A DNA stretch of 64,000 bases from Rhodospirillales bacterium (GTDB lineage: Bacteria > Pseudomonadota > Alphaproteobacteria > Dongiales > Dongiaceae): positions 1-64,000 of the forward strand of contig VFKA01000013.1 of NCBI GenBank assembly GCA_009885795.1, written 5' to 3'. The translations under genes were made by a program, and so were the position numbers. The notes below the pieces were generated by a model that saw nothing but the letters and a program-made list of their open reading frames with translations, did not search any database and was not told where the DNA came from. This document shows positions 1 to 9,136 of the stretch, piece after piece. How positions within the stretch are numbered: position 1 is the first letter of the stretch; every line of letters starts with the position of its first letter.

Positions 1-376
1 GGACGTACTCAACATTCCCGGCTGCACTTATTGCCGGCCGCAGGTGGCGAGCGTTGGGCTGACCGAGGCGAATACAAAGGAGGCCGGTTACGAGGTCAAG
101 GCCGGCACTTTCCCGTTCATCGGCAACGGCAAGGCGATCGCCATGGGCGAGCCCGAGGGCATGGTGAAGACCGTGTTCGACGCCAGGACCGGCGAGTTGC
201 TCGGCGCGCACATGATCGGCGCCGAGGTGACCGAGCTGATCCAGGGGTTCGCCATCGCGCGCACGCTCGAGACCACCGAGGCCGAACTGATGCGGACCGT
301 GTTCCCGCATCCCACCATTTCCGAGGTCATGCACGAGGCGGTGCTTGACGCCTATGGCCGCGCGATCCACTTCTAG
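1..376 (+). CDS. lpd: Dihydrolipoamide dehydrogenase (E3), C-terminal part, 5' truncated by window edge
   Basis: Only the last 124 codons are present, read in the frame starting at base 2. E3 reoxidises dihydrolipoyl groups of 2-oxoacid dehydrogenase complexes using FAD and NAD+. The visible part is the interface (dimerisation) domain: it opens with the family signature PQVASVGLTE and closes with HPTISEVMHEA, which carries the His-Glu pair serving as proton acceptor at the partner subunit's active site. The N-terminal FAD domain and redox disulfide lie outside the window. It ends 3 bp before lipA, so lipoate use and lipoate synthesis are probably co-transcribed, a common alphaproteobacterial arrangement. 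Confidence 0.95.
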   Translation, partial: DVLNIPGCTYCRPQVASVGLTEANTKEAGYEVKAGTFPFIGNGKAIAMGEPEGMVKTVFDARTGELLGAHMIGAEVTELIQGFAIARTLETTEAELMRTVFPHPTISEVMHEAVLDAYGRAIHF

Positions 377-379
377 CCC

Positions 380-1324
380 ATGAGCGAGTCGCCCGCCTCG
401 TTGCGCCACCCCGAGAAAGCGAACCGGCCGGACAGTCCGGCCCTGCGCAAGCCCGATTGGATTCGCGTGAAGGCGCCGATGTCGCCGGAGTACCACGAGA
501 CTCGCGCGCTCATGCGCCGCCTCAAGCTCAACACCGTGTGCGAGGAAGCGGCCTGCCCGAATATCGGCGAGTGCTGGACGCATGGTCATGCGACGGTGAT
601 GATTCTGGGCGCGGTCTGCACCCGGGCGTGCGCGTTCTGCAACGTCGCCACGGGAAAGCCGGACAAGCTCGACCCGCACGAGCCGGCGCGGGTCGCCGAG
701 GCGGTGGCGGCGTTGAAGCTCACGCATCTCGTCGTCACCTCGGTCGATCGCGACGACCTCGACGACGGCGGCGCCGCGCACTTCGCCGAGATGATCCGGC
801 GCGTGCGCGAGGCGGCGCCCGGCGTCACGATCGAGGTGCTGACGCCGGACTTCCTGCGCAAAGCAGGCGCCGTCGAGACCGTGGTGGCGGCGCGCCCCGA
901 TGTCTACAACCACAATCTGGAGACGGTGCCGAGGCTCTATCCGACCATCCGCCCGGGCGCCCGCTACTTCGCGAGCCTCAGGCTGTTGCAGCGGGTGAAG
1001 GAGATCGATCCTAGGATGTTCACCAAGTCCGGCCTCATGGTCGGGCTCGGCGAGGAGCGCCAGGAAATCCACCAGGTCATGGACGATCTGCGCGAGGCGG
1101 ATGTGGATTTCCTTACCATCGGCCAGTACCTCCAACCGACGCCGAAACACGCCGCGATCGCGCGCTTCGTGCCACCGGACGAGTTCGAGGGCTTGCGCCG
1201 CATCGCCCTCGGCAAGGGCTTCCTGATGGTGTCGGCCTCGCCGCTCACGCGCTCGTCCTATCATGCGGGCGACGATTTCGCGCGGCTTCGGCAGGCCCGG
1301 GCCGCCGGCGCTTCGCTGGCGTAG
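380..1324 (+). CDS. lipA: Lipoyl synthase (radical SAM)
   Basis: Inserts two sulfurs into octanoyl groups on lipoyl domains. The 314-aa length is normal. The auxiliary 4Fe-4S cluster cysteines are in [12 protein letters not shown] and the radical-SAM cluster cysteines in CTRACAFC (CxxxCxxC). The C-terminal RSSYHAG segment contains the conserved serine that ligates the auxiliary cluster. It starts 3 bp after the lpd stop with no room for its own promoter. The downstream coq10-like gene begins 18 bp after its stop, so lpd-lipA-coq10 looks like one transcript. Confidence 0.97.
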   Translation: MSESPASLRHPEKANRPDSPALRKPDWIRVKAPMSPEYHETRALMRRLKLNTVCEEAACPNIGECWTHGHATVMILGAVCTRACAFCNVATGKPDKLDPHEPARVAEAVAALKLTHLVVTSVDRDDLDDGGAAHFAEMIRRVREAAPGVTIEVLTPDFLRKAGAVETVVAARPDVYNHNLETVPRLYPTIRPGARYFASLRLLQRVKEIDPRMFTKSGLMVGLGEERQEIHQVMDDLREADVDFLTIGQYLQPTPKHAAIARFVPPDEFEGLRRIALGKGFLMVSASPLTRSSYHAGDDFARLRQARAAGASLA

Positions 1325-1341
1325 CGATCGCCGGCCAAGGC

Positions 1342-1776
1342 ATGCCCGTCCACGCCGAGCAGCGCGTCCTGCCCTACACGCCCGACCAGTTGTTCGATCT
1401 GGTGGCCGACGTCGAGCGCTATCCGGAGTTCCTGCCCTGGTGCCTCGCCGCGCGCGTCACCAGGCGCGAGCGCGACATGCTCTGGGCCGATCTCTTGATC
1501 GGGTTCAAGATGGTGCGCGAGAGGTTCACCAGCCGTGTCACCCTCGACCGGGCCAACCATCGCATCGATGTCATCTACGAGGAGGGGCCGTTCAAGCACC
1601 TCGACAATCGTTGGCTATTCAAGCCGGCGGCCAACGGACACTGCCAGCTCGATTTTCACGTCGAATTCGAGTTCCGTTCGGCCCTGCTGTCCAGGATCAT
1701 CGGCGTGTTGTTCCACGAAGCGGTGCGCCGCATGGTCCACGCCTTCGAGGGAAGGGCGCGAAAGCTCTATGGGTGA
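1342..1776 (+). CDS. Coq10/RatA-type START-domain protein
   Basis: A 144-aa polyketide cyclase/START-like protein. N-terminal YTPDQLFDLVADVERYPEFLPWC is the hallmark of the Coq10/RatA family, whose members bind ubiquinone or related lipids and help respiratory electron transfer. In E. coli a homologue was described as the toxin RatA. No signal peptide or membrane segment is seen, so it is probably cytosolic or peripheral. Context next to lipoate genes is the usual alphaproteobacterial one and favours the ubiquinone-chaperone role over a toxin, since no RatB-like partner is adjacent. Its stop (1774-1776) directly abuts the stop of the convergent cupin gene. Confidence 0.9.
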   Translation: MPVHAEQRVLPYTPDQLFDLVADVERYPEFLPWCLAARVTRRERDMLWADLLIGFKMVRERFTSRVTLDRANHRIDVIYEEGPFKHLDNRWLFKPAANGHCQLDFHVEFEFRSALLSRIIGVLFHEAVRRMVHAFEGRARKLYG

Positions 1777-2352
1777 TCAATGCGCCTGGTGGTGCGGCAC
1801 GTCGATGAGCCGGCGCGTGCCGTTCTCCACGTCGTAAATGTGGAACGAATTCATGTTGCGGCCGTAGAGATGCAGGCTGAGCGTCGGGGCGCGCTCCGCC
1901 GCGACGCCCGTCACATGGATGTGGTCGGGGTTGGGGACGAATGTCGTGACCGCGCCGGCGGGCAGCAGCGTCATCCCGCCGCGCCGCAGGCGGATACCGT
2001 TGTCGCGCTTGATTTCGCCGTCGACGGACATGTAGTTGCGCTCCTCGAGAATGCCTTCGAGAACACCCACCACGCCCCAGCTGCCGTGATCGTGCACGGG
2101 CGTCCACTGCCCCGGAAGCCAGACCAGCGCGAATAGGGAGAGACTGCCATCGTTCGAAAGATAGATGCAGTTGCGCGCATAATGCGTGGGATCGCAGCGC
2201 CGGTGCTCGGGACGAAGAAACTCCTTGTGCCCGGCGGCGACCGCCAGCATGGCGGGTGCGATGCGCCGCACGATTTCGGCGGGCTCGGTCTTGGTATCCA
2301 GGATTTCGCGGCAGCGCGCGATGAAAGTCGTCAGGCTGTCGCCGTCGGTCAT
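1777..2352 (-). CDS. Cupin thiol dioxygenase (cysteine dioxygenase type I-like)
   Basis: A 191-aa protein of the cysteine dioxygenase / 3-mercaptopropionate dioxygenase superfamily. The cupin core contains PVHDHGSWGVVGVLEG, with two of the three His ligands for Fe(II), and a later HIHVTGV that probably supplies the third. Such enzymes convert a thiol to its sulfinic acid with O2. The substrate cannot be told from sequence. I chose the ATG at 2352 because the homologous part begins with MTDGDSLTTFI; in-frame starts at 2406 and 2436 would only add an unrelated extension. It is convergent with coq10 and divergent from coxM, so it probably has its own promoter in the 2353-2492 interval. Confidence 0.82.
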   Translation of the reverse strand: MTDGDSLTTFIARCREILDTKTEPAEIVRRIAPAMLAVAAGHKEFLRPEHRRCDPTHYARNCIYLSNDGSLSLFALVWLPGQWTPVHDHGSWGVVGVLEGILEERNYMSVDGEIKRDNGIRLRRGGMTLLPAGAVTTFVPNPDHIHVTGVAAERAPTLSLHLYGRNMNSFHIYDVENGTRRLIDVPHHQAH

Positions 2353-2492
2353 GATATGGAATTCCAATGGTGAGCAACCCGCCGAAGCCGGCTGTTGGAC
2401 ATCCATGAAATAGGGCGTAAACTTCGTCGGAGGCAAGTGGCCGAGTATCGCCTCGTTCTCGGGGCGGCACGCTTGCCCACAGGGAGGGAACG

Positions 2493-3362
2493 GTGATTCC
2501 AGGCAATTTCGACTACCACCGCCCCGGCAGCGTGGATGAGGCCGCGGCGCTGCTGGGCCGGCTTGGCGAGGATGCGAAGGTTCTGGCCGGAGGGCACAGC
2601 CTCCTGCCCATGATGAAGCTGCGGCTGGCGGAGCCGAAGAGTCTCATCGATCTCGGCGCCATCGCCGAGCTTCGGGTCATCCGCGAGAAGGACGGCGTCC
2701 TTCAGATCGGCGCCATGGCGACGGAGGCGGCGCTGATCGCGTCGGACCTCATTCGTCGTCACTGCCCGCTCATCGCCGAGGCCGCCGCTTTGATCGCCGA
2801 CCCGCAGGTGCGCAACCGCGGCACCATCGGCGGCGACATCGCCCATGGCGATCCGGGCAACGATCATCCCGCCATCATGCTGGCGCTGGGCGCCTCGTTC
2901 GTATTGCGCGGGGGCAAGGGCGAGCGCGTGGTCGCCGCCGGCGATTTCTATCGCGCGCTGTTCGAGACCGCGATGAAAGCCGATGAACTGCTGGTCGAGA
3001 TCCGGGTGCCGGCGTTGCGGCCGGGGACCGGAGCCTCGTACCAGAAGCTGAAGCGAAAGGTCGGCGACTTCGCCATCGCCGGTGCCGCCGCGGTCATCGG
3101 CATCAAGGACGGACGCTGCGGCCACGCGGCCATCGCCCTCACCAACGTCGGGCCGACGGCCGTCAACGCCGAGGCCGCCGCGGCGCTGCTCGTGGGCAAG
3201 GCGATCGACGAGGCGCTGATCGGCGAAGCGGCCAAGCTGGCCATGTCGGCCTGCGCGCCCACCGCGGACCTGCGCGGCCCGGTCGAATACAAGACGCGCA
3301 TGGCCGGCGAGATGACGAGGCGGGCCATCCGCGAGGCTCTCAAACGCGCCAAGGGAGGGTGA
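2493..3362 (+). CDS. coxM: Carbon monoxide dehydrogenase medium (FAD) subunit
   Basis: A 289-aa FAD-binding subunit of the xanthine oxidase/CODH family. The two flavin-binding motifs are visible: AGGHSLLP near residue 34 and TIGGD near residue 111. In the M2S2L2 enzyme it passes electrons from the iron-sulfur subunit to quinone. GTG start, preceded by a good Shine-Dalgarno (agggaggga). The coxS start follows 4 bp after the stop, giving the gene order M-S-L typical of form I cox operons. Identification as CODH rather than another molybdenum hydroxylase rests on the neighbouring large subunit. Confidence 0.92.
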   Translation: MIPGNFDYHRPGSVDEAAALLGRLGEDAKVLAGGHSLLPMMKLRLAEPKSLIDLGAIAELRVIREKDGVLQIGAMATEAALIASDLIRRHCPLIAEAAALIADPQVRNRGTIGGDIAHGDPGNDHPAIMLALGASFVLRGGKGERVVAAGDFYRALFETAMKADELLVEIRVPALRPGTGASYQKLKRKVGDFAIAGAAAVIGIKDGRCGHAAIALTNVGPTAVNAEAAAALLVGKAIDEALIGEAAKLAMSACAPTADLRGPVEYKTRMAGEMTRRAIREALKRAKGG

Positions 3363-3366
3363 GATC

Positions 3367-3858
3367 GTGGCCAAGCAAAAAATTGCGCTGAGCGTCAACG
3401 GCAAGAAGATCGAGGCCTCGGTCGAGCCGCGCACGCTTCTGGTTCATTTCCTGCGCGAGGAGTTGAACCTGACCGGAACCCATATCGGCTGCGAGACCAG
3501 CCATTGCGGCGCCTGCACGGTCGATCTCAACGGCATGTCGGTGAAGTCCTGCACCGTGTTGGCGGTCCAGGCCGATGGCGGCGATCTCAAGACGGTCGAG
3601 GGCCTGGCCGCGGGCGGCAAGCTGCACCCGCTGCAGGAAGGGTTCATGCAGGAGCATGGGTTGCAATGCGGCTTCTGCACGCCGGGCATGCTGATGCGCG
3701 GCTATCGAATGTTGCAGGAGAATCCGAATCCGAGCGATGAAGACATCCGCTGGGGCCTCAGCGGCAATCTGTGCCGCTGCACCGGATACCAGAACATCGT
3801 CAAGTCGGTACAATACGCCGCCGACAAAATCCGCAAGGAAGGAGCGCCCAAGCCATGA
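3367..3858 (+). CDS. coxS: Carbon monoxide dehydrogenase small (2Fe-2S) subunit
   Basis: A 163-aa ferredoxin-like subunit with both 2Fe-2S clusters. The plant-type cluster motif is [10 protein letters not shown] plus a later cysteine in the KSC segment; the C-terminal four-helix cluster motif is CGFCTPGM followed by CRCTGY. It carries electrons from the molybdenum site in CoxL to FAD in CoxM. GTG start at 3367, with the ggaggg ribosome binding site overlapping the end of coxM. Its TGA overlaps the coxL ATG (ATGA), indicating translational coupling. Confidence 0.95.
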   Translation: MAKQKIALSVNGKKIEASVEPRTLLVHFLREELNLTGTHIGCETSHCGACTVDLNGMSVKSCTVLAVQADGGDLKTVEGLAAGGKLHPLQEGFMQEHGLQCGFCTPGMLMRGYRMLQENPNPSDEDIRWGLSGNLCRCTGYQNIVKSVQYAADKIRKEGAPKP

Positions 3859-6260
3859 CCGACGTCATTGTCGCGCCCTCGAAGGAACGCGAGGCCGGGC
3901 TCGCCGGCATCGGCAGCCACCGCAAGCGCAAGGAAGATCCGCGCCTGATCCAAGGCAAGGGACAATTCCTGGACGACTTGAAGCTGCCGGGCACCGTGTT
4001 CGGCGACTTCGTGCGCAGCCCCCATGCCCACGCCAAGATCAAGGCGATCCGCGCCGACAAGGCCAAGGCCGTGCCGGGCATCATCGCGGTGCTGACCGCC
4101 GAGGATTTGAAACCGCTCAACCTGCATTGGATGCCGACGCTGGCCGGCGACCGGCAGGCGGTCCTGGCGCACGAAAAAGTGCATTTCCAGAATCAAGAGG
4201 TCGCCTTCGTCGTCGGCGAGGACCGCTATGCCGTCGCCGATGCGATACAACTCGTCGAAGTGGATTACGAGGCCCTGCCCGTCGTCATCGACCCCAAGAA
4301 GGCCATGGCGCCGAATGCGCCGACCCTGCGCGACGATCTCACCGGCAAGGACAATGCCGGCCAGGGTCCGCGGCGCCATCCGAACCATATCTTCAACTGG
4401 TCGGTGGGCGACAAAGCGGCGACCGACAAGGCCTTCGCCGGGGCCGCCGTCACCGTGAAGGAGGACATCGCCTATCAGCGCGTGTTCCCCTGCCCGCTGG
4501 AGACCTGCGGATGCGTCGCGTCGATGGACCCGGTGCGGGGCGAGCTCACGCTCTACGGAACGTTCCAGGCGCCCCATGTCGTGCGCACGGTCGTGTCGCT
4601 CATTGCCGGCCTGCCCGAGCATAAGATTCACGTGATCGCTCAGGACATCGGCGGCGGCTTCGGGGGAAAGGTCGGGGCCTATCCCGGCTATATCTGCTCG
4701 GCGGTCGCCTCCATCGTCATCGGCCGGCCGGTGAAATGGGTCGAAAGCCGCATGGACAATCTGTCCACCACGGCGTTTGCCCGCGACTATCACATGACCG
4801 GCGAGCTCGCCGCCGACAAGGACGGCAAGATTCGGGCGTTGCGCGTCTATGTGCTGGCCGATCACGGCGCCTTCAACGCCCACGCCCAGCCGACCAAATG
4901 GCCGGCGGGTCTCTTTAGCATCGTGACCGGCAGCTATGACATCGGCGCCGCGCACGTGGCGGTCGATGGCGTCTTCACCAACAAGGCGCCGGGCGGCGTC
5001 GCCTATCGCTGCTCGTTCCGGGTGACCGAGGCGTCCTATCTCATCGAGCGCATGGTCGACGTGCTGGCCTTGAAGCTCGGCATGGACCCGGCCGATCTGC
5101 GCAGGAAGAACCTGATCCAACCGGAGCAGTTCCCTTATAAATCGGCGCTCGGATGGGAATACGACAGCGGCGTTTATCCGGCGGCGCTGGAAAAGGCCCT
5201 CAAGGCCGTGGATTACAAGGGCCTGCGCCAGGAGCAGGCGGAGAAGCGAAAGCGCGGCGAACTCATGGGCATCGGCCTCGCGTTCTTCACCGAGATCGTC
5301 GGCGCCGGCCCCACCCGCAACTGCGACATCCTGGGCATCGGCATGTTCGACAGTTGCGAGATTCGCGTCCACCCGACCGGCAGCATCATCGCCCGCCTCG
5401 GAACCAAGTCGACAGGGCAGGGCCACGAGACCACCTATGCCCAGATCATCGCCTCGGAGCTTGGCATCCCGTCCGACGACATCATGATCGAGGAAGGAAA
5501 CACCGACACCGCGCCCTATGGCCTCGGCACCTATGGTTCGCGCTCGACGCCCGTCGCCGGCGCCGCCTGCGCCCAGGCCGCGCGCACGATCCGCGAAAAG
5601 GCCAAGAAGATCGCCGCCCACATGATGGAGGTCAGCGAGACCGACCTCGAATGGGACGTCGACCGCTTCCAGATCAAGGGCGTGCCCCAGAAAACCGTCA
5701 CCATGAAACAGATCGCCATGGCCGCCTACAGCAACGTGCCGGCCGGCATGCAGCATGGCCTCGAGGCGACGAACTACTACGACCCGCCGAACTTCACCTA
5801 TCCGTTCGGCGCCTATATCTGCGTCGTCGACGTGGACCGGTTCACCGGCGAGACCAAGGTCCGGCGGTTCTATGCGCTCGACGATTGCGGAACCCGGATC
5901 AACCCCATGATCATCGAGGGCCAGGTGCATGGCGGGTTGACCGAGGCCTTCGCCATCGCCATGGGACAGGAAATCGTCTACGACGAGACCGGCAACGTGC
6001 TGGGCGCCAGCCTCATGGATTACTTCGTGCCGACATCGGTGGAAACGCCGGTCTGGGAGACCGACTTCACCGTCACGCCGTCGCCCCACCACCCGATCGG
6101 AGCCAAGGGCGTCGGCGAATCGCCCAATGTCGGCGGCGTCTCGGCCTTCTCCAACGCGGTCATCGATGCCTTCGCCCACCATGGCGTCACCCACATGCCG
6201 ATGCCGCATACGCCGTGGCGCGTGTCGGAGGTGTGCCACCGCCTCGGCATCGACAAATAG
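3855..6260 (+). CDS. coxL: Carbon monoxide dehydrogenase large (molybdenum) subunit, form I
   Basis: An 801-aa molybdopterin-cytosine-dinucleotide subunit that oxidises CO to CO2. The active-site loop reads AYRCSFR, the form I signature; form II (putative) enzymes have AYRGAGR. The cysteine that carries the Cu-S-Mo bridge in characterised CODH is Cys386 here. The catalytic glutamate is Glu755 in GVGES. Family blocks [30 protein letters not shown] and [15 protein letters not shown] are intact. The start at 3855 overlaps the coxS stop; an upstream in-frame start would overlap coxS by 88 bp and is not needed. Form I enzymes support CO oxidation at trace or growth levels. Confidence 0.96.
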   Translation: MTDVIVAPSKEREAGLAGIGSHRKRKEDPRLIQGKGQFLDDLKLPGTVFGDFVRSPHAHAKIKAIRADKAKAVPGIIAVLTAEDLKPLNLHWMPTLAGDRQAVLAHEKVHFQNQEVAFVVGEDRYAVADAIQLVEVDYEALPVVIDPKKAMAPNAPTLRDDLTGKDNAGQGPRRHPNHIFNWSVGDKAATDKAFAGAAVTVKEDIAYQRVFPCPLETCGCVASMDPVRGELTLYGTFQAPHVVRTVVSLIAGLPEHKIHVIAQDIGGGFGGKVGAYPGYICSAVASIVIGRPVKWVESRMDNLSTTAFARDYHMTGELAADKDGKIRALRVYVLADHGAFNAHAQPTKWPAGLFSIVTGSYDIGAAHVAVDGVFTNKAPGGVAYRCSFRVTEASYLIERMVDVLALKLGMDPADLRRKNLIQPEQFPYKSALGWEYDSGVYPAALEKALKAVDYKGLRQEQAEKRKRGELMGIGLAFFTEIVGAGPTRNCDILGIGMFDSCEIRVHPTGSIIARLGTKSTGQGHETTYAQIIASELGIPSDDIMIEEGNTDTAPYGLGTYGSRSTPVAGAACAQAARTIREKAKKIAAHMMEVSETDLEWDVDRFQIKGVPQKTVTMKQIAMAAYSNVPAGMQHGLEATNYYDPPNFTYPFGAYICVVDVDRFTGETKVRRFYALDDCGTRINPMIIEGQVHGGLTEAFAIAMGQEIVYDETGNVLGASLMDYFVPTSVETPVWETDFTVTPSPHHPIGAKGVGESPNVGGVSAFSNAVIDAFAHHGVTHMPMPHTPWRVSEVCHRLGIDK

Positions 6261-6268
6261 GGGTCTCG

Positions 6269-7150
6269 ATGAACCTGGGCGCCGACGAACTGCTCGACAC
6301 CATCGCCCGTCTGCGCGAAGCGGACAGTCCCTTCGCCGTCGCCACGGTCGTGCGCACCGAGGGCGCCACCTCGGCCAAGGCGGGCGCCAAGGCGGTCGTG
6401 GACGAGAAGGGTTCGATGGTGGGCTGGATCGGCGGCGGCGGTTGCACCGAGAGCGCGGTTCGCCAGGCGGCCGCCCAGGCGATGGCCGACGGCAAGTCGC
6501 GGCTGATCGCCATCCGCCCCAGCGGCGAAGGCGTCGAAATCCGCGGCCTCGAGAACTTCGACAACGCCTGCTTCAGCGGCGGCACGATCGAAGTCTTCAT
6601 CGAGCCGGTCCAGGCGCGGCCCACGCTCATCGTCTTGGGGGCATCCCCGGTCGCGCGCAGCCTGGTGGAATTGGCCTGCCGGGTCGGCTTCTGGGTGACC
6701 GTGGGGGCGATGGCCGAAGACAGCGAGGGCTTCGAGGGCGCGGCCCGGCGGATCGAGGGATTCGATCTCTCCGGGGTGGCGCGCGCCGCATCGAGCTTCG
6801 TCGTCGTGGCGACCCAGGGCAAGGGCGACCGCGCCGCCTTGGAAGCGGCCCTGAAGGCCGGGCCGCGCTATCTCGCCTTCGTCGGCAGCCGCCGCAAGGC
6901 GGCCAAGCTCAAGGAACATTTTCTCGACAAATGGGTCGACCCGCGGGCGCTCGCCGCGGTGCGGGCGCCGGCCGGAATCGACATCGGCGCCGCCGGACCC
7001 GAGGAGATCGCGCTCTCGATCCTCGCCGAGATCGTTCGCGAGCGCCGCCGTCCGACCGCCGGCACGGGCATCGCCGAGAAGCCGCGAGCGGCCGAGGAAC
7101 CTTCAAGTCAAACCGCCCTGGCCGATTGCTGCCGCGACGACGGGGTTTAG
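6269..7150 (+). CDS. coxF: XdhC/CoxF-type molybdenum-hydroxylase maturation factor
   Basis: A 293-aa XdhC/CoxI/CoxF family protein. The N-terminal XdhC/CoxI domain has VRTEGATSAKAGAKAVV and a glycine-rich WIGGGGCTESAV segment. The C-terminal half has a Rossmann-like block (LIVLGASPVARSLVELA) and ends with IGAAGPEEIALSILAEIV, as in XdhC proteins. These factors bind Mo-MCD cofactor and promote its sulfuration before insertion into the large subunit. It lies 8 bp downstream of coxL, in the same operon. CoxD (AAA ATPase) and CoxE (vWA), needed for building the Cu-S bridge in Oligotropha, are not seen next to it. The symbol coxF is given from position and family. Confidence 0.85.
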   Translation: MNLGADELLDTIARLREADSPFAVATVVRTEGATSAKAGAKAVVDEKGSMVGWIGGGGCTESAVRQAAAQAMADGKSRLIAIRPSGEGVEIRGLENFDNACFSGGTIEVFIEPVQARPTLIVLGASPVARSLVELACRVGFWVTVGAMAEDSEGFEGAARRIEGFDLSGVARAASSFVVVATQGKGDRAALEAALKAGPRYLAFVGSRRKAAKLKEHFLDKWVDPRALAAVRAPAGIDIGAAGPEEIALSILAEIVRERRRPTAGTGIAEKPRAAEEPSSQTALADCCRDDGV

Positions 7151-7156
7151 CCTGAT

Positions 7157-7234
7157 TGTCATGCCCGGCCCCCGAGCCGGGCATCCATCTCGCCGTTGCG
7201 CCCCCGGATTGCCGGGTCAGGCCCGGCAATGACA
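7157..7234. repeat. Dispersed palindromic repeat, GCCGGGC family (copy 1)
   Basis: Two hairpins built on GCCCGGC/GCCGGGC lie head to head: TGTCATGCCCGGC with GCCGGGCATCC on the left, and GGATTGCCGGGTC with GGCCCGGCAATGACA on the right. The outer ends TGTCAT.../...ATGACA are inverted repeats. The same outer ends recur at 20701-20829 and 23606-23682. It sits between the stops of coxF and the convergent cinA, a usual intergenic location for such elements. Confidence 0.8.
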
Positions 7235-7238
7235 CAAA

Positions 7239-7706
7239 TCACCCGAGCTGCCGGCGCAATAGTTCGACCGCGGCCTCGACCGCCGCTAGGCGCACGGCCT
7301 GCCTGTCGCCGGTAAACGTGTGCCGCTCCACCAGAGGTTCGCGCTCCCGCCTGGCCGACGCCAGATAGACGAGGCCGACGGGCTTGCCGGGGCCGCCGCC
7401 GCCGGGGCCGGCGATACCGGTCACCGCGAGCGCGACATCCGCCTTGGATCGCGCGAGCGCGCCTTCCGCCATGGCGCGGGCGACATGGGCGCTGACGGCG
7501 CCGTGGCGGCCGATGAGGTCGGCGGGCACGCCGAGCATCTCGCTCTTGGCGTCGTTCGAATAGGTAATGAATCCGCGATCGACGACATCCGACGAACCCG
7601 GCACGTCGGTCAGCGACGCGGCGAGGAGGCCGCCGGTGCAGGATTCGGCGGTCGCGATCCTGAGTCCTGCCTGACGGTAGAGCTCGAGCAGCGCTTCGGC
7701 GTCCAC
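7239..7706 (-). CDS. CinA C-terminal domain protein (NMN amidohydrolase PncC type)
   Basis: A 155-aa standalone CinA C-terminal domain. Its signature TAESCTGGLLAASLT is at residues 19-33, and AVTGIAGPGGGGPGKPVGLV holds the glycine-rich active-site loop. Characterised members deamidate nicotinamide mononucleotide to nicotinate mononucleotide, recycling pyridine nucleotides. The N-terminal molybdopterin-binding-like (COG1058) half of full-length CinA is absent, as is common. It begins 3 bp after the ispDF stop on the same strand, so the two are probably co-transcribed. Confidence 0.9.
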   Translation of the reverse strand: MDAEALLELYRQAGLRIATAESCTGGLLAASLTDVPGSSDVVDRGFITYSNDAKSEMLGVPADLIGRHGAVSAHVARAMAEGALARSKADVALAVTGIAGPGGGGPGKPVGLVYLASARREREPLVERHTFTGDRQAVRLAAVEAAVELLRRQLG

Positions 7707-7709
7707 GGA

Positions 7710-8873
7710 TTATCCGCCAGCGGGAAGCATGACGGTGGCGACGGCCTGCACCGCGATGCCTTCGCCCCGCCCGGTGAAGCCGAGCCCCTCGGTGGTCGTG
7801 GCCTTGACGCTCGCCCGGCCGGGTTCAAGCCCTAGAATGTCGGCGATGCGCGCCGCCATCGCCTCGCGATGCGGCCCTACCTTCGGGCGCTCGCAGATCA
7901 CCGTGACATCGACATGCACGACACGCCCGCCGCGCGCCGCCACCAGTCCAACCGCGGCCCGCGCGAAATGCGACGAATCCTTGCCGCGCCATTGCGGATC
8001 GCTCGGCGGGAAGTGCAGGCCGATGTCGCCGGCGCCGATCGCCCCCAGGATCGCGTCGGTCAGGGCGTGAAGCCCGGCGTCGGCGTCGGAGTGGCCTTCC
8101 AGCGACCGGTCGTGGGGCACGCGCACGCCGCACAGCATGATGCCGTCGCCGGGCACGAAGCGGTGCACGTCGAATCCGCTGCCGGTGCGCCATTCGACGG
8201 CGGCGCCGGCGGCGAGCAACCGCTCGGCGCGGGCGAGATCGGCTTCGGTCGTGATCTTGAGGTTGTCTTCGGACCCCGCGACCAGCGCCACGCCGAGGCC
8301 CGCGGCTTCCGCGACCGCGGCATCGTCGGTCATGTCGGCGCCCGCCGCGGCACGATGGGCGGCGAGAATGGCATCGAAGTCGAAGGCCTGCGGCGTTTGC
8401 GCCCGCCACAGCCCGGCACGATCCACGGTGACGGCGACGCGACCGCCGGCGCCGGCGCGCTTCAACGTATCGGTGATCGGCGACGCCGCGATCGCCGCCT
8501 TGGCCGTGTCGAGGGCCGCGAGCAAGCGGTCGATCGTCGCCGCATCGACCAAGGGCCGCGCCGCGTCGTGGATCAGCACGTTGCGCGGATTCCGATCGGC
8601 TAGGCTTTCAAGCCCATGGCGCACGGATTGCTGGCGTGTGGCGCCGCCGGTGACGGGATCGAGCAGGGCGAGCCCGCGCACCGCGTCGTCGTAAAGCACG
8701 CGATGCTCGGGTTGCAGCACGACCTTGATGGCGTCGATGGCCGGATGAGCGGCGAAGCGGTCGAGGCAATGGCGCAGCACGGGCTTCCCCGCCAACAGGC
8801 GATACTGCTTCGGCACCGCGCCGCCGAGGCGCTCGCCACGCCCGGCGGCCACCACGAGTGCAATCGTCGTCAT
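7710..8873 (-). CDS. ispDF: Bifunctional IspD/IspF of the MEP isoprenoid pathway
   Basis: A 387-aa fusion. The N-terminal half (about residues 1-225) is MEP cytidylyltransferase with [18 protein letters not shown] for CTP and Mg binding. The C-terminal half is MECDP synthase, starting at GSGFDVHRF, whose Asp and His are metal ligands, followed by [20 protein letters not shown]. The fusion is typical of alphaproteobacteria. I start at ATG 8873 ([11 protein letters not shown]); a longer in-frame start at 8909 adds 12 residues with no homology. In many relatives ispDF is followed by cinA and preceded by dusB/ntrB, and a variant of that neighbourhood is kept here. Confidence 0.95.
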   Translation of the reverse strand: MTTIALVVAAGRGERLGGAVPKQYRLLAGKPVLRHCLDRFAAHPAIDAIKVVLQPEHRVLYDDAVRGLALLDPVTGGATRQQSVRHGLESLADRNPRNVLIHDAARPLVDAATIDRLLAALDTAKAAIAASPITDTLKRAGAGGRVAVTVDRAGLWRAQTPQAFDFDAILAAHRAAAGADMTDDAAVAEAAGLGVALVAGSEDNLKITTEADLARAERLLAAGAAVEWRTGSGFDVHRFVPGDGIMLCGVRVPHDRSLEGHSDADAGLHALTDAILGAIGAGDIGLHFPPSDPQWRGKDSSHFARAAVGLVAARGGRVVHVDVTVICERPKVGPHREAMAARIADILGLEPGRASVKATTTEGLGFTGRGEGIAVQAVATVMLPAGG

Positions 8874-8958
8874 GCCCGGTACGCTAGAGGCCGCTTGGAC
8901 GTTTGCCAAGCGCGGCCTGGGTGGCGGTAGTGAAATCGCAATTGCCGTTCGCGAGGGT

Positions 8959-9066
8959 TCCTCGCGCTTCGAGACGCCGGCTTCGCCGGCTCCTCAGCGT
9001 GAGGAACCATATTAAGACACCTCGTCCTGAGGAGCGCCCTGCTACGGGCGCGTCTCGAAGGACGAG
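8959..9066. repeat. Dispersed palindromic repeat, CGTCCTGAGGA family
   Basis: Two related modules face each other: CTTCGAGACGCCGGC with GCCGGCTCCTCAGCGTGAGG, and CTCGTCCTGAGGAGCGCCC with GGGCGCGTCTCGAAGGACGAG. The shared motifs GAGACG(C)/GCGTCTC and TCCTCAG/CTGAGGA make the whole interval a large imperfect inverted repeat. It lies between the divergent ispDF and ypjD-like genes. I recognise it as a common type of alphaproteobacterial intergenic repeat, but that is from memory. Confidence 0.75.
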
Positions 9067-9136
9067 TTCGCTTTGCCTGCGAAAGGCGATTGCGGTGCAG
9101 TGACGAAGTTGGGCCGTCTCGGCTATACTGCGCCCC

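Noticed and set aside
4627-4636. TTCACGTGAT inside coxL, similar to the parS-like sites
   Set aside because: It lacks the AAAC extension shared by the two element sites and is explained by codons of a conserved CoxL segment.
3702-6239. Long open frame on the minus strand opposite coxS/coxL
   Set aside because: It mirrors codon positions of a strongly conserved gene, is rich in Arg/His/Gly/Asp as expected for antisense GC-rich frames, and has no family pattern.
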